A stretch of 64,000 nucleotides of DNA. Origin: Cladosporium sp. IMV 00045. Taxonomy: Eukaryota; Ascomycota; Dothideomycetes; Cladosporiales; Cladosporiaceae. This document shows positions 23,071-34,062 of the stretch, in pieces. The stretch is taken from assembly GCA_001931905.2 (NCBI GenBank), contig MSJI02000659.1, positions 1 through 64,000 of the forward strand, given 5' to 3'. The notes beneath the pieces are model-generated. The model ran no database searches and was not told the DNA's origin. It saw nothing but the letters and a program-made list of their open reading frames with translations. A program made the position numbers and the translations under genes. Every line of letters begins with the position of its first letter. Within the stretch, counting starts at the first letter, position 1.

Positions 23071-25536
23071 CTAAGGTGTGGAATTTGGCGGTACTGCATT
23101 CTCCTCATCCAACGTATCCGGCACCGATGGTCCACCATATCCTCCCCAATGGCCAAACTGAGAGTGCGGATTGGTGTTGAAGGCTGGCTGCGTCATCGAA
23201 GCAGATGGATCGCTGAAACCGTACTGTTGTGGCGCAGCATACCCTGGCGGCTGTACTGGGTAGCTTTGCGGCATGTTTGAGCCCTGTTGGGGGAAGGCTG
23301 GTTGCTGTTGTTGATATTGAGTCGTAATATACTCTTGGGATGAGCCGGCGTGTCCGTAGGCTGGCCTTGCCGGTGGAGCCGCAAAGTTCTGCATGGGCGG
23401 CGGGGATTGGTAGAGAAGAGGACCTTGGGCGCTGTTGTGTGGCGACCCATACTGACTGCCGCCATTGTTACTACCAATAGATCCGGTGGAGCTCTGGTGC
23501 CATGTGCTTGGACGCCTGGTTCCTGCCCTGACCTCCAATTCGCGGAGTCGCCCTGTCAGATCTTCAAGCAGGTCGGCAGTTTCATTTTGGTATCGCTGAT
23601 TCCAACTGTTCACATGAAAGTTAGTTCGCGTGCTCTTCAAATCAACCATTTGTTTCATACCTCATGTAGCCCCATCGAATGCCGAAGCGTGAAAGACACT
23701 CCGATATCTGCCTGATGCAAGTAATACTCCTGAGAGTGTTGAAATGCTGTACAGTGTCGCCAGGCGGAACACTGATTTGTGGAAGGGCAGGAGGAGGTTT
23801 TGTGTTAGCCTTCACTTCAGGTCGAGGTGGGTTGACGCCATTCAGTAATCCTTCCATGTTCTGCTGCAACACGTCAAGGAACTGGCGACCGGTCATGTAC
23901 ACTCTCATGGCATCGTAGAAGGTCGTGGGCGCTGCACTGTTGACATCGTTCGTACGCTGCATCATCAAGGTCGCAAAGCGAATACAGTACTCGAATATCA
24001 GGGTCTGGGCGAATGGTATGATCGTAGGCACTCGAGGCGAGGGCGAAAGCACGTAGACGTATGAGTACAGCAAGTCCAGCTCGAAGAACGCGCGCATGTT
24101 AGGTGGCGTTGACGGTGATATGTTTTCGAACCAGGTCTTCATCTCATCGCACATCGCCCAAATGTAAGGGTAGGGCTCTTCCCATTCAGATCGTCCAGAT
24201 TGGAAGAGGTCGAAATACCATTTGGACTGCAAGCGGCGCAGATTGATGAGGTCCAGAGTGTGTTGATTAGACTTCATCCAGGCCATCGCTCTGACTTCTT
24301 GAGGCTGCGGATTCTGTGATTGTGCGGGCTGCTGACGCGCGAAAGGTACTTTCACCTTCGTGCTGTTATCAGAGAAAGAGAAAGCACGAGTCTGGACCAG
24401 CGAAGTGGATCGATCAAAGCAGTAGATGCACCAGAAGACTCTGCGCCTTATTTCCAGCGTATGCTTCGACATGGCAGCACCTTTGGGCGGGTCCTGATGC
24501 AGACCGAGATCGACCATGGCACGAGAAGCCGCGCCGATAAGACTCCAAGAGTCGAAGTGATGAGGATCCAGCATTGCGTATTCTACAAGCAAGACCAGTG
24601 CTTGGACACTTGAGATTGATCCGGGGTGCAGGACTTCCTCCGAATGCTCCAAAGCCGCACAGACGTGACCAATGCCTTCCAGATAGTACTGATCGCCACT
24701 TCGTTCTGAAAGCGTGGCACTTGCGATTGCCAATACCATCCGGAGCATCCAATGGTCTTTGGGCTCGATCAGGTCTGGGTTGCCACGGTAGACATTGTTG
24801 ATGGAGTTGTAGAAGCTTGCTTTGTCGAAGACAGGGACAAGTTGGAAGAAATTGTTGAAGTAGTGCTCTACAAGTTGTGCAGTGATGTGCCGGGCTGGAA
24901 GATCCTTAGTCGTTCCTTGAGGCAGTGGGTCCTTCGTGCAGGCGGACAAGATCAAACGAGCATATGACATTGCTGAAGTGAATCCATAGAAATCTCTGGC
25001 GGTAGCGTTGACGGAGAGGAAGCCGAAGCCTGAAACGAGTTCATCCATGGCAAACGTTTCCTCGCGACGCTGAGCCCTGCTGGTGTTGGGAGTCGGTGGC
25101 TCCGCGAGCGCTCTAGGCTCGTGGGAGGGACGCCTCGACGGAACTGCAGTCGCCAGATCTTCGTCCGACATGGAGATGACAGAGGGCTTTCTGCGTCGTA
25201 CATCTTCCAGCTTGGCCTGAAGTTTGTCGATACGAGTCTCCAACGTTGAGACATAGCTGCGCTCCTTACCCCTAGCAAATTGATCGTTGGTGCTCGTACA
25301 TTCTTCAGCGCGGTTGTTCTTTTCGCAAGATGTGCAAGCCTTAGGGTTGAGAGTCAGTCGTGAGTCATGACACTGTAAAAGGCAGATCTATCTCCACGAC
25401 TCACTGGAAGCTTGCCGTCACATTTGATCTTCGCGGTTCTGCATCTCGAACAGGCTGCCACCGGCCGGGAGACCTTGAGGACGGGCGTCTCGAGCGGCAT
25501 CAGGTCCAGACCATCGATATCGTCTACTCGAACCAT
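23071..25536 (-). CDS. Zn2Cys6 transcription factor with fungal_trans middle-homology domain
   Basis: Exons 25536-25405, 25339-23661 and 23605-23071 give 781 residues; introns are about 65 and 55 bp. Splicing of the first intron completes the binuclear cluster CSRCRTAKIKCDGKLP-ACTSCEKNNRAEEC (six cysteines, spacing C2C6C6C2C8C). A linker with GKERSYVSTLETRIDKLQAKL predicts a coiled-coil dimerisation helix. The middle-homology domain spans about residues 180-600 (QLVEHYFNNFFQLVPVFDK, EIRRRVFWCIYCFDRS). The C-terminus is Gln/Pro/Gly-rich. It should be a nuclear DNA-binding regulator of CGG-type sites. Target genes are unknown; the neighbour on the other side of the shared promoter is another Zn2Cys6 protein. 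Confidence 0.9.
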
Positions 25537-25581
25537 GATTAGTGTGAGATGCGGTGTAAGCTGACGAGAATGGCTGATTGC

Positions 25582-25603
25582 AAGAAGAAGAAGAAGAAGA
25601 AGA
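25582..25603 (+). repeat. AAG trinucleotide tract in the 5' leader of the left Zn2Cys6 gene
   Basis: About seven AAG units; on the transcribed strand this is a CTT tract about 45-65 bp before the ATG at 25536, so it would form a pyrimidine-rich 5' leader. Confidence 0.7.
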
Positions 25604-26091
25604 CCGGAGAAGAAGAATTGTGATACACAAGATGCGAAATGTCAGGATATGGGAGTCAGCTCAGCTGAACGGGCTGTTCTGAGGAATTGGCCTGCAGCGA
25701 CAGGACGTCTTGCGCAAGCGAGTTGGCCCACGGGGATAGCATGGCGATTAGGCCAACGGGCGGTGGACAGATACTAGGGGAAGGGTACTAGGTAGGTAGG
25801 TTGCAGGTAGTGGCACGCACCTGTATTCCTTGCCGCCGAGTGGTCAGCTCAGCCTCAGCCCTGTGGAACGGCGGGTGCGAGAGTGTAGATTGCTGCCGGG
25901 ATAGTCGAGTGCCTGAAGAGATGGAGGCTGGCTAGTGCGCGGACGAACACAGCCAATGTGGTGGCGTGGATGGGGCAAGACGGTGAATGTCGCGTGGGTG
26001 GTGAAGATGATATCGGGAAAAAGGTGAGGAAGAAGGCCCAGACGCTTGCTTTCTCCCTGCTGCGTGGTTGGTGGTGCAAGGCCAGCACGCA

Positions 26092-26111
26092 CTGCTGCTG
26101 CTGCTGCTGTT
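26092..26111 (+). repeat. CTG trinucleotide tract
   Basis: Six perfect CTG units followed by TTG, within the divergent promoter. It makes short frames look like Gln/Ala or Cys runs without other coding signs. Confidence 0.7.
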
Positions 26112-26730
26112 GTCGTTGCCACGGCTGGTGGGTGTCGACTGACCGACCGAGGTATACCAGCGTAGGCTGTACCGCACTGTACCGTACTGTACTGGATGAC
26201 AGCCGCAGCGCTATACCGACATTCACAGCGCTGATCTTTGACCTGTACAGCCTGCTGATATTCTCCAAGGCTAGCGACAACGTCAATACAAGAAGAGGGC
26301 AAGGATGGGATCCGTCGCGTGAGGCCTGCCGAAGCGATATCGCCAGCGTGAGAGAGCGACGAAGCGACTGGAGGCTTGCGTGGCGCCTGATTGGTGGAAG
26401 GCGACTCCGCTTTCCAACCGACAAATACCCAGCGCCCTGATGGTTTGCTGCAACCAATCCAGCCGATTTGATTCAACCAAGGCCCCGTCAGCCCATGAAT
26501 TAGGCAGGTATTTGCTTAAAGGCCTTCAATCCATTCGACCATCTCACCCCATCCCGCCCAAGAGCAACAGCCTTGACCGGCCTAGACCACAGCCTGACAG
26601 CGCCACCACCCGCACAACAATATTTCACTTCTTCAACCACATTTGCAAGCCTTCCATTGCTCCTTCGATCCGAGTGCACAACCGCCAAACCACGTGCTTC
26701 GCTGGGCCGAAGGAGCTGCTTGCTTGCTTC

Positions 26731-26750
26731 CTGCTGCTGCTGTTGCTGCT
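26731..26750 (+). repeat. CTG trinucleotide tract, second copy
   Basis: CTGCTGCTGCTGTTGCTGCT, about 640 bp from the first CTG tract in the same promoter. Confidence 0.65.
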
Positions 26751-27175
26751 ATTTTGGCTGTCTGTCTGTGGTGGAAGAAGCCACTACTAACGGGCTATCA
26801 CTTCACTTCTCAGGTTCTGTGACTACCTCCTTACACCATCTTCGTTAATATTTCCCCCGTTTTATACCATCAACACCTCACTACTATACCTCATGCCCTC
26901 ACCCATATCCCCTGCAAACAGCAAGCCTCGTCAGCATCCCTTACCGTGACACCCACCAAACCCCACTTCCCGTATGTTTGGTAGCGGGCTGCGCGCACCA
27001 TAGCCCGATTGTGGCACTCGACACCTGCTCAGCCGCTTAATTGTACTGCACTTCGCCCTTAATCTCTGCCACTGCGCCTACGCCGTTTTTTTCGTGCAGC
27101 AGAGCTGACGGACGTCCCTGTCTCGGCCCTGATCTAGGCCGTCGTGCTGGCCACCCATGCTGTAATCGCCCCAAC

Positions 27176-29921
27176 ATGGACTCATCCAAGGCCACGGCCA
27201 CTCCGATCCAACCCAACAATAACAACATGAATCCTCGAACGAGCCTCAGGAAAGAGGGCGCCAACGATGCGAGCAGCTCCAGTGCTGGCTCCGTCGCTCA
27301 CACCCTCACAGCATGTACAAGATGCAGAACTGTACGTTCCCACCATGTCTTCTGCTTTGTCGTCTCGGCTTAAGCTTATCGCTCCATAGCGCAAGACAAG
27401 ATGCGATCCCACCCTACCCAAATGCGGTCCCTGCGACAGATCGAACTCGGCCTGCGAATACTGGGACGCCAGCAAGCGCCGATTCTTGAACCGAAACTAT
27501 GTCATCTACCTCCAGCACAAAGTCCGGGAGCTTGAGGAGGAACTGGAGCGCGAGGAGAGTGGAGAGGCAGCGGAGGACCCAGAAGCCATGATGCGCGCTG
27601 CGACAGTGCGCATGCAAGATGCGATGGACTCCAAATACCTGGGCCCGTCGAGCGGAATTGCGACTACGAGACTGGTCATGCAGCTGGCGAAGCAGTTCAC
27701 AGACGCAAAGAGCATCAGGGAAATCGTACCGGACGCGCGCGCAAAACAGATCAATGAGCTGTATGACGAGGAACAAGGAAAGCCCACATCAAAGATATAC
27801 CCTGTCGTCAGTAATGTCGCGGCACCCGATTTACCACAAAAGGGTCTCACCAAAGTCCTGCACGAGCTCTACGTCCTCAAAGTGCAGCCAATGTACCCAG
27901 CACTCCATGAACCTACCCTGGAGGATGACATCCGAGCCGTATACGACGAGGACACGCCTTCAACGCCTTACCAGAATTTCGTCACTCGCATGGTCATTGC
28001 TATCAGCCTGCAGAAGATGGACACTCAATTTGCAGGTCTGGCGGACAGCTTCTACTTGGCGGCCTTGCAGTATCTGGAACCTTGCGTGCGACCGATGGAT
28101 CTTAGTACACTCCAATGCTTTGCGCTCATGGCCGAATACTCCCTTCTCACACCGACGAGGACGGCAATATACTACGTGGTAGGAATCGCCGTTCGTCTCG
28201 CACAAGCTCTGGGACTGCACGAAGAGAAGACTATCACAAGAGGTCGTGGCGACGCTCGCGCAGATCCTTTGGAGATTGACATGCGGAGAAGGCTATTCTG
28301 GTGTATCGTCGTGATGGACTTTGGCCTTTCCCACGCTCTCGGCCGTCCTGCAATTCTTGCCACGGACCAGGAACATCTTGACGTCGCCTGGTTCGAGACG
28401 TGTGAGGATAAGTACATCACCAGAGAAGGCATCGACCCAGCCGCCAGACCCACTTTGAAGAAGTGGATTACGATACACTTCTTCAAAATGCGACTGCTGC
28501 AGCTCGAGATTCGGCGGAAATTGTACCGTACCAAGCAACCTGAGCCAAAGGATGACAGTGACCCGTGGTTCCAACAAATGAATGCCAAGTTGGTCGCATG
28601 GAGAGATTCATCTCCCGATCAAGACAATGGCTCTGGCATGGACAAGCGGTGGTTCATCGTCCGATACAACACAATGCTTGCTTTCCTGTACCGTCCCTCG
28701 CCGCAGGTTCCTCGACCAACCCTCCAGGCTGCGCTGAAGTGCTTCGAAGCTTGCGAATACAACATCTACAACCAGCGAGAGCAGATTGCCAAGAAGAATG
28801 TGGATCTCACTTGGATTTTCACCCAGGCCATCTTCATGGCGATGAACACTATGCTCTGGTCGCTGAGCTATGTGGAGGTTCGTCGCAAATACTCTCGCCA
28901 GACCGTGGAAGGGCACATGAACGTGGCGATGGAGGCGATTCAGCTTGCATCTGAGAGGTGGCCTGGTGTGGCATCGGCCGTACAGCTGTACCAAAATCTC
29001 ATTGGCGCGATCCTGAAGGTCTATGAAAAGGACGGCGATATCCCAATATCAGCGGCTACGCCTTCCGATGGACCCTCTCCTGCCGTCCACATGCACGACG
29101 CCGGGCACAGTTCAAGCTCAAATGTTGCCAGCCCAGCGACAGTGGCTAGTAGCTCTGTTGCAACACCGCCCGAGAAGAATGCAGCACCATTTGGCTACGT
29201 CAACCAGCAAGCTAGGAGAAGCGTGGAACAGCCGCCGCCGGTGCCTTATCAAAGCACTGCCACTCCACCAAATGTGCGCACTCCGCCTGCCATGCAGCAA
29301 AATAACCAAGCTCAGCCTGGCGCAGAGCAATACTACAACAACATGGACAACAACGTCAACAACACCAACTTCCCCGCTAACGGCGCACAAAATGCACCAC
29401 TGTTTGATATCAACAACCAGTGGAACCACCTCCCCAACTTCATGCCCGACTACGGCTGGCCACAAGATCCCTACGGAGCAGCACCAGACCAAGCCCAACC
29501 TTTATACCCCGACATGCAAAACCAACCCCAGCAACCCCACCAGCAACAGCAACAACAGCAATACCCCATCCCCCAACCAAACCAACAGCCCTTCCCCGCC
29601 TTCATCGGCTCCGGCAACAACCCAACCACCTTCCTCGAACCCACCTACCCCTTCCCCATGAACGCCGGCGCCGGCGCAGCAAACCCCTTCGACACCGCCC
29701 CCGCCACGGAGCAATACATGCAGCAAATCTGGGACCTGGACGGCAACGCTTGGAACAATGGTCTCGACCAGACGCAGCAGCAGGAGCTCATGCAGCGTTT
29801 CGAGAAGGATGGCATGCAGCGCGTCCAGGGCATGATTACTGATACGCATGCGATGATGCAGGCTATGATGCGCCCGGGTCAGAGTCAGAATCAGAATGAT
29901 CACGCGGGGCCGTCAGGGTAG
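27176..29921 (+). CDS. Zn2Cys6 transcription factor with Gln/Asn-rich C-terminus
   Basis: Two exons, 27176-27331 and 27390-29921, give 895 residues. The 58 bp intron (GTACGT...ATAG) splits the zinc cluster: ACTRCRT|RKTRCDPTLPKCGPCDRSNSACEYW. It is followed by RRFLNRNYVIYLQHKVRELEEELER, a linker plus coiled coil resembling Ppr1-type regulators. The middle-homology domain (about residues 190-560) includes DMRRRLFWCIVVMDFGLSHALGRP. The last 250 residues are rich in Gln, Asn and Pro, typical of activation regions. ATG at 27176 is preferred over an in-frame upstream frame, because the leader before it has no protein-like composition. Targets unknown. Confidence 0.9.
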
Positions 29922-30533
29922 GTTTGAGGGTTGGGCTTGATTGCTGGGTTTGTTGGGAGTTTTCTTTTTTCTTTTTTTCGTATTATTCTGGGGACTTGGG
30001 ATGGGTGGGTTGACAGTACACCTCTTTTTGTTGACGCCTAATGTTTCTCTTTTCTTCCTTTTTCCTTTCTCTTTCGTATTATTTTTTCGAACTTGCCTTT
30101 CCATTACTTCGTTTGAGAAAAAGCGTCGGCGTTTCGGAGCAGATCAAAGGGCTCGCCGTCCTTCCTTTCGAGAACAGGATATGCTTTTGCACCGAATGCG
30201 GTTGGCTTCTTTGAAATTGCGATCACGGCCGTGACGGTCTACGAGAATAGAAGCGATGATTCTTTATTTCTCAGTTTACTAGGTAGTCAGCAGTAACCTG
30301 TAAGTGTTGAGCTAGTCGGGAATGTACACTTTACAGAGATGTCTCCTACCTGAATGGTTGACACGTCGCCTTTGTGTGATGATCATGGTCCAGTATACAC
30401 TCTGCTATTTGTATCTGTACTCATCTAGCTCGATGTCCAATACTCATACCTAGTCACTTCCAAGAGCTTTAATAACAGCTGAGATCTACACACCCTGTCT
30501 TCTTATCTACTACCACCCATGTCCAATTCACAA
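29922..30533. other. Convergent intergenic stretch
   Basis: About 610 bp between two 3' ends. It contains T-rich runs (TTTTCTTTTTTCTTTTTTTCG near 29960 and further T-rich sequence near 30050-30090) that fit polyadenylation regions. No gene is visible. Confidence 0.5.
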
Positions 30534-32694
30534 TCACCCCGACCTCTCCCTAGCAATCTCCACCACCCTCCCCGCCGCCTCCTCAAACCCATCAAACGCC
30601 TCCAACCCCAACCCACTCTCCGCAATAATCCTCTGCCCGACTTCCTCATTCGTGCCCCTTATCCTCACAACAACAGGCACACCTTTCATCTCCACCTCCT
30701 TGAACGCCAATAACACTCCCTCAGCAATCATGCCCCCATCCGTCAGCCCGCCGAAGATGTTCACGAAAATCACCTTCACGCGCTCGTCTCGCAAGATGAG
30801 CTCGAATGATTTTTTCACAGTCGCCGATGTCGCTTTGCCGCCTGTGTCGAGGAAGTTGGCCGCTAGGCCGTTGTGCGTGGACGCCAGCGCGTCGACGGTG
30901 TTCATTGCTAGACCGGCGCCGTTGACGAGCGTGCCGATACTTGCGGAGGGGTTGGAGGGGTCTAGGCGAACGAACACGATTCCGTCGGCTTCGGCTTCGA
31001 CTTCGTCGGGATCTTCGCTGGCTGTGCGACGGAGGGTGGAGATGTCTTTTTGCCGCTGGGCGGATTTGAAGGCCGAGTCGTCGAATTGAAGGTGGAGGGT
31101 TGGAGCGTGCAGTTGCAGGTTTCCCAAGGGGGTGAGGGTGGCGTCGGCTGCGAGGGTGATTGCTTCTTTTTCGGTGTGCATTTTGGCTAGTGCGGAGAGG
31201 AGGGCGGAGGTTTGTGCGAGGGCTGTGGGGGGTGCGGCGTCGAGTTGTGCGTGGGAGATTGCTGCGCGGAGTGTTTCTTGCGTGGGCCCGGTGAGGTAGG
31301 AGTAGGGGAAGCGTTGGATGCGGTGGCGGAGTTGGCTTGGGTCGGATGTTGGTGCGGTGGCGAGGGCGGGTGAGCGAGCGGTGCGGTCGATGGTTACGGA
31401 GAGGTAGAAGCCTGTCTTTGGCGCGGGATCGGAGGTGATTGTGAGGTTTTCGATGGGCGAGAGGAATGGTTCTAGTACTTGAGGTGCTTGGTCGGGCTGG
31501 AGTACGAGGGTGCGCTTTTGCTGTGCGGCGTTTCGTGCTCGTCGCTGCATTTCTGCGAGAGGTCGTTTGGTGGATGTGTGGTAGCCGCGTTTTTGTTTTG
31601 CGGCATCTTGGATGATCTTACTGGGGTCTCTGCCTGACTTGCTGAGCAGTTTCTTCATCACTGGGCCGAAGTTCTCTGGGTGGTCGACCATGGTGACTCC
31701 GACATCTTGCAGGATCTTGAACTTTTCTGTAGCAGTCTTCTCGCCTCTTGCCTTCCAGGCTCCGGCGTGGCCCATAATCCTGCCCGGAGGAGCGTGGACG
31801 CCACCCAAGATGGCAGCGATTGGCTTTGGGTGCTTCGTCCTCTTGTTGTAGTCCTTGATCCACTCTGCGGCATCGACTTCAGCGCGACCACCCAGCTCGC
31901 CGATGAGAATGATGCCCTCCGTTTCGGGATCCTGTTCGAATACTTTCAGAGAATCCACAAGATTGGTGCCCGCCACGATGTCTCCGCCCATGCCAATACA
32001 GAGACTTTGACCGAGACCTGCGCGCGTGACGGACGCCACGGCTTCGTAAGACAGTGTCCCTGATTTGGCAGCGATCCCGACATGCCCTGGAGCAAAAGTG
32101 GGAAGCGGTTGGAATCCAATGCGGCATTGGCCTATGGGTGCGATGATTCCTGGGGCGTTGGCGCCTACTAGTCGTGATTTTGACTGAGTTTGTAAAATAC
32201 TTGATACCTGTGTTGTGTTAGCGAGAAGTCTTTAGAATGAGCTTTGGCAGGTGGCATACTCTCAAAATATCATGAAGAGGGATATGCTCAGCAACGGCAA
32301 CAATAAGCGGAATCTCTGCCTCGATGGCATCCTCAATGGCTTTGCCACAATGTGGTGCTGCGACGAACACAGCAGTAGCATCTGGCTTTAGTTGCTCTTT
32401 CGCCTTCTTCAAGTCTGGCAACAAGGGAAGTCCTAGATGTTCACCTTCTTTGCCGGGTGTAACTCCGCCTACGATGTTGGTGCCGTATTCCAGGCTGTCT
32501 TTGGCATTTCCGGTGGCGACTCGTCCTGTGAATCCTTGGTAGATGACACGGGTGTGCTTTCCAATGCGTAGGTTTTGTACTGTGTCTTCGTATGATTGTA
32601 GTCGTCTATATGAGGAGAATGATCGTGTTGAGCAACGATGTGAAGTTGCCCGTGCGGTGGAAGTGAAAATTGGACTACCGCGTATAGATGCCAT
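30534..32694 (-). CDS. Succinyl-CoA ligase alpha subunit fused to a reduced beta-like half
   Basis: Exons 32694-32260 and 32207-30534 give 702 residues; the intron is 52 bp. Residues 1-30 (Arg/Ser/Thr-rich, TRSFSSYRR) look like a mitochondrial presequence. Residues about 35-330 are a full alpha subunit: CoA-binding YQGFTGRVAT, GMGGDIVAGTN, EGIILIGELGGRAE and the active-site histidine in GRIMGHAGAW. A basic linker (KRGYHTSTKRP, RRARNAAQQKRT) follows. Residues about 375-702 match the beta subunit from the second half of the ATP-grasp fold onward (FYLSVTIDR, EDPDEVEAEADG, GTLVNGAGLAMNTVDA, ANFLDTGGKAT, VKVIFVNIFGG). The first ATP-grasp lobe and the usual EINP and SSQGG motifs are absent. Normal fungi have separate LSC1 and LSC2 for the citric-acid cycle; this may be an extra, altered copy. 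Confidence 0.88.
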
Positions 32695-33426
32695 GTTGGA
32701 ATCAAGGCGTCTTTCGCGAAGAAGAAATTACTGACAAGTCAATATGCCAATGTGAAAGGTGGTTCAATTATATTTGTATTGCTAAGTCAAGACGTCTTGG
32801 GCCTCGGAAATAACAATGGCTGGAGAGGATCTCCGCCGACTTCGGGATCTGCTGTGATCTGTGTGTTTGGGTGATCTGTGAAGTTATTCCCGGGCTGCAA
32901 TGGATTGGAGGAAATATACAACATGCATAAGCGTAGTCAGAGTATATCATAAGTATAAAATCAACGTCAATTTCACAGATCTTCCCCTTCAATTTGCATG
33001 ACAATTCAATATCAAGAGGATTGAAGTGACGTCGAGATCAACACCGCACCAGCAACAAAGCCACACTCATCATCAGGGCTGGACTCTTCTTCTCTTCTAG
33101 ACTCTCCTTCCCCACACTCAACTTGTCAACAGACGCGGAGCTGACAACCGAGGCGTCAACTCGTCCAAAGATCTCTCAGGGCAATCCAACATCCTTGCCA
33201 ACTTCGCCCTTCACCCTCCATAAGGCTGGTTTCACCTCCGAGTCGAGACCGTCTCTATAAATACACCCCCACGCGTACAGCTTGCGCATCAAATCGTAGC
33301 TTCACCAGTATAAAAGATCGAGAATGCCCGTGTCATCAATATAGCTCTCCTGTGATCACTTACCCATCTTACCCTTAGCTGTTCCTCTACCGAAGCGAGA
33401 ATCCATCAAAGGAAAATCATCCAATC
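32695..33426. other. Divergent promoter region
   Basis: 730 bp between the ligase fusion gene and the small conserved gene. It contains a TATA-like box at 33309-33316 for the plus-strand gene and pyrimidine-rich leader sequence. No gene recognised. Confidence 0.5.
33309..33316 (+). promoter_or_regulatory. TATA-like box (TATAAAAG)
   Basis: Consensus TATAAAAG about 110 bp before the ATG at 33427, in the correct orientation for the gene starting there. Confidence 0.5.
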
Positions 33427-34062
33427 ATGACATCCGTATCTGCACACACACTAGCCTCGTCGCTCGACAAGCTGGCCATCACCCCCGAAGCTCAAGCCCC
33501 CAAAATCCTCACGAATCCCACAACGGCTGCTGCTGCGGCCCTAACGGAATCGTGGGAAGACGACGGCAACGGCGACCACACCTCCTCCGCCGCCACCACA
33601 AGCTCAGAAGCCGAGCAAGCCGCGACATCGTCAGCGCAAAGCAGCGGCAGCACCATCCCCCTCACAACAAGAAACATCCCCAGTCCTCCACCACCCACCC
33701 CAGCATCGCCCACCACCAAAACAAAAGCCACCGCTTTCGACTCGCCCTACCAAACCCTGCCTCCGTACGGCATGAACGGCTCAATAGACGACGCCAGCGG
33801 CAGCGGGCGGAGCACCCCTCCGTCACGACGCGGCGGCGACGGCGAGCAGTCCGACAAGCGGCCTGAGAAGACCACCGCCACGGCTGCGAGGCTGATTGCT
33901 GCGGGTTTGGGTCAGAGGGCGCCTAGACGCACGGAGGAGGAGAGGAAGTACGATCAGGCTATGAAGGTGCAGGAGAAGAAGAGGAGGGATGCCGCTAAGG
34001 CGGAGGAGGAGAGGAAGAAGGCCGAGTTGGAGCAGGCGAAGAAGAGTATTTGGGAGGATTGA
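33427..34062 (+). CDS. Small conserved-looking protein, Ser/Thr/Pro-rich with charged C-terminal helix
   Basis: A single exon of 211 residues. I do not recognise a named domain. Residues 1-130 are low-complexity and Ala/Ser/Thr/Pro-rich, with LASSLDKLAI and LTESWEDD as the only ordered-looking pieces. Residues about 145-211 form one long charged helix (ERKYDQAMKVQEKKRRDAA, EEERKKAELEQAKKSIWED) preceded by ARLIAAGLGQRAPRRTEEE, a pattern I have the impression of seeing in other ascomycete proteins of unknown role. The terminal WED repeats the internal WEDD. Composition suggests a cytosolic or nuclear protein; no signal peptide or membrane segment. The TATA box and clean ATG context support expression. 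Confidence 0.75.
   Translation: MTSVSAHTLASSLDKLAITPEAQAPKILTNPTTAAAAALTESWEDDGNGDHTSSAATTSSEAEQAATSSAQSSGSTIPLTTRNIPSPPPPTPASPTTKTKATAFDSPYQTLPPYGMNGSIDDASGSGRSTPPSRRGGDGEQSDKRPEKTTATAARLIAAGLGQRAPRRTEEERKYDQAMKVQEKKRRDAAKAEEERKKAELEQAKKSIWED

Larger units (their letters stand above)
25537..27175. promoter_or_regulatory. 1.6-kb divergent promoter between two Zn2Cys6 genes
   Basis: No gene is convincing in this long stretch, although several overlapping frames are open because of the repeats. It holds an AAG tract next to the left gene, two CTG tracts, an ATTGG box near 26390 and a CCAAT box near 26452, and long pyrimidine-rich leaders near 26880-26990. Long upstream regions are usual for fungal regulators under complex control. 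Confidence 0.55.

Noticed and set aside
25844..26848. Overlapping 130-210 codon frames in the divergent regulator promoter
   Set aside because: They result from trinucleotide tracts and GC-rich low-complexity sequence; three frames are open at once and none has a domain.
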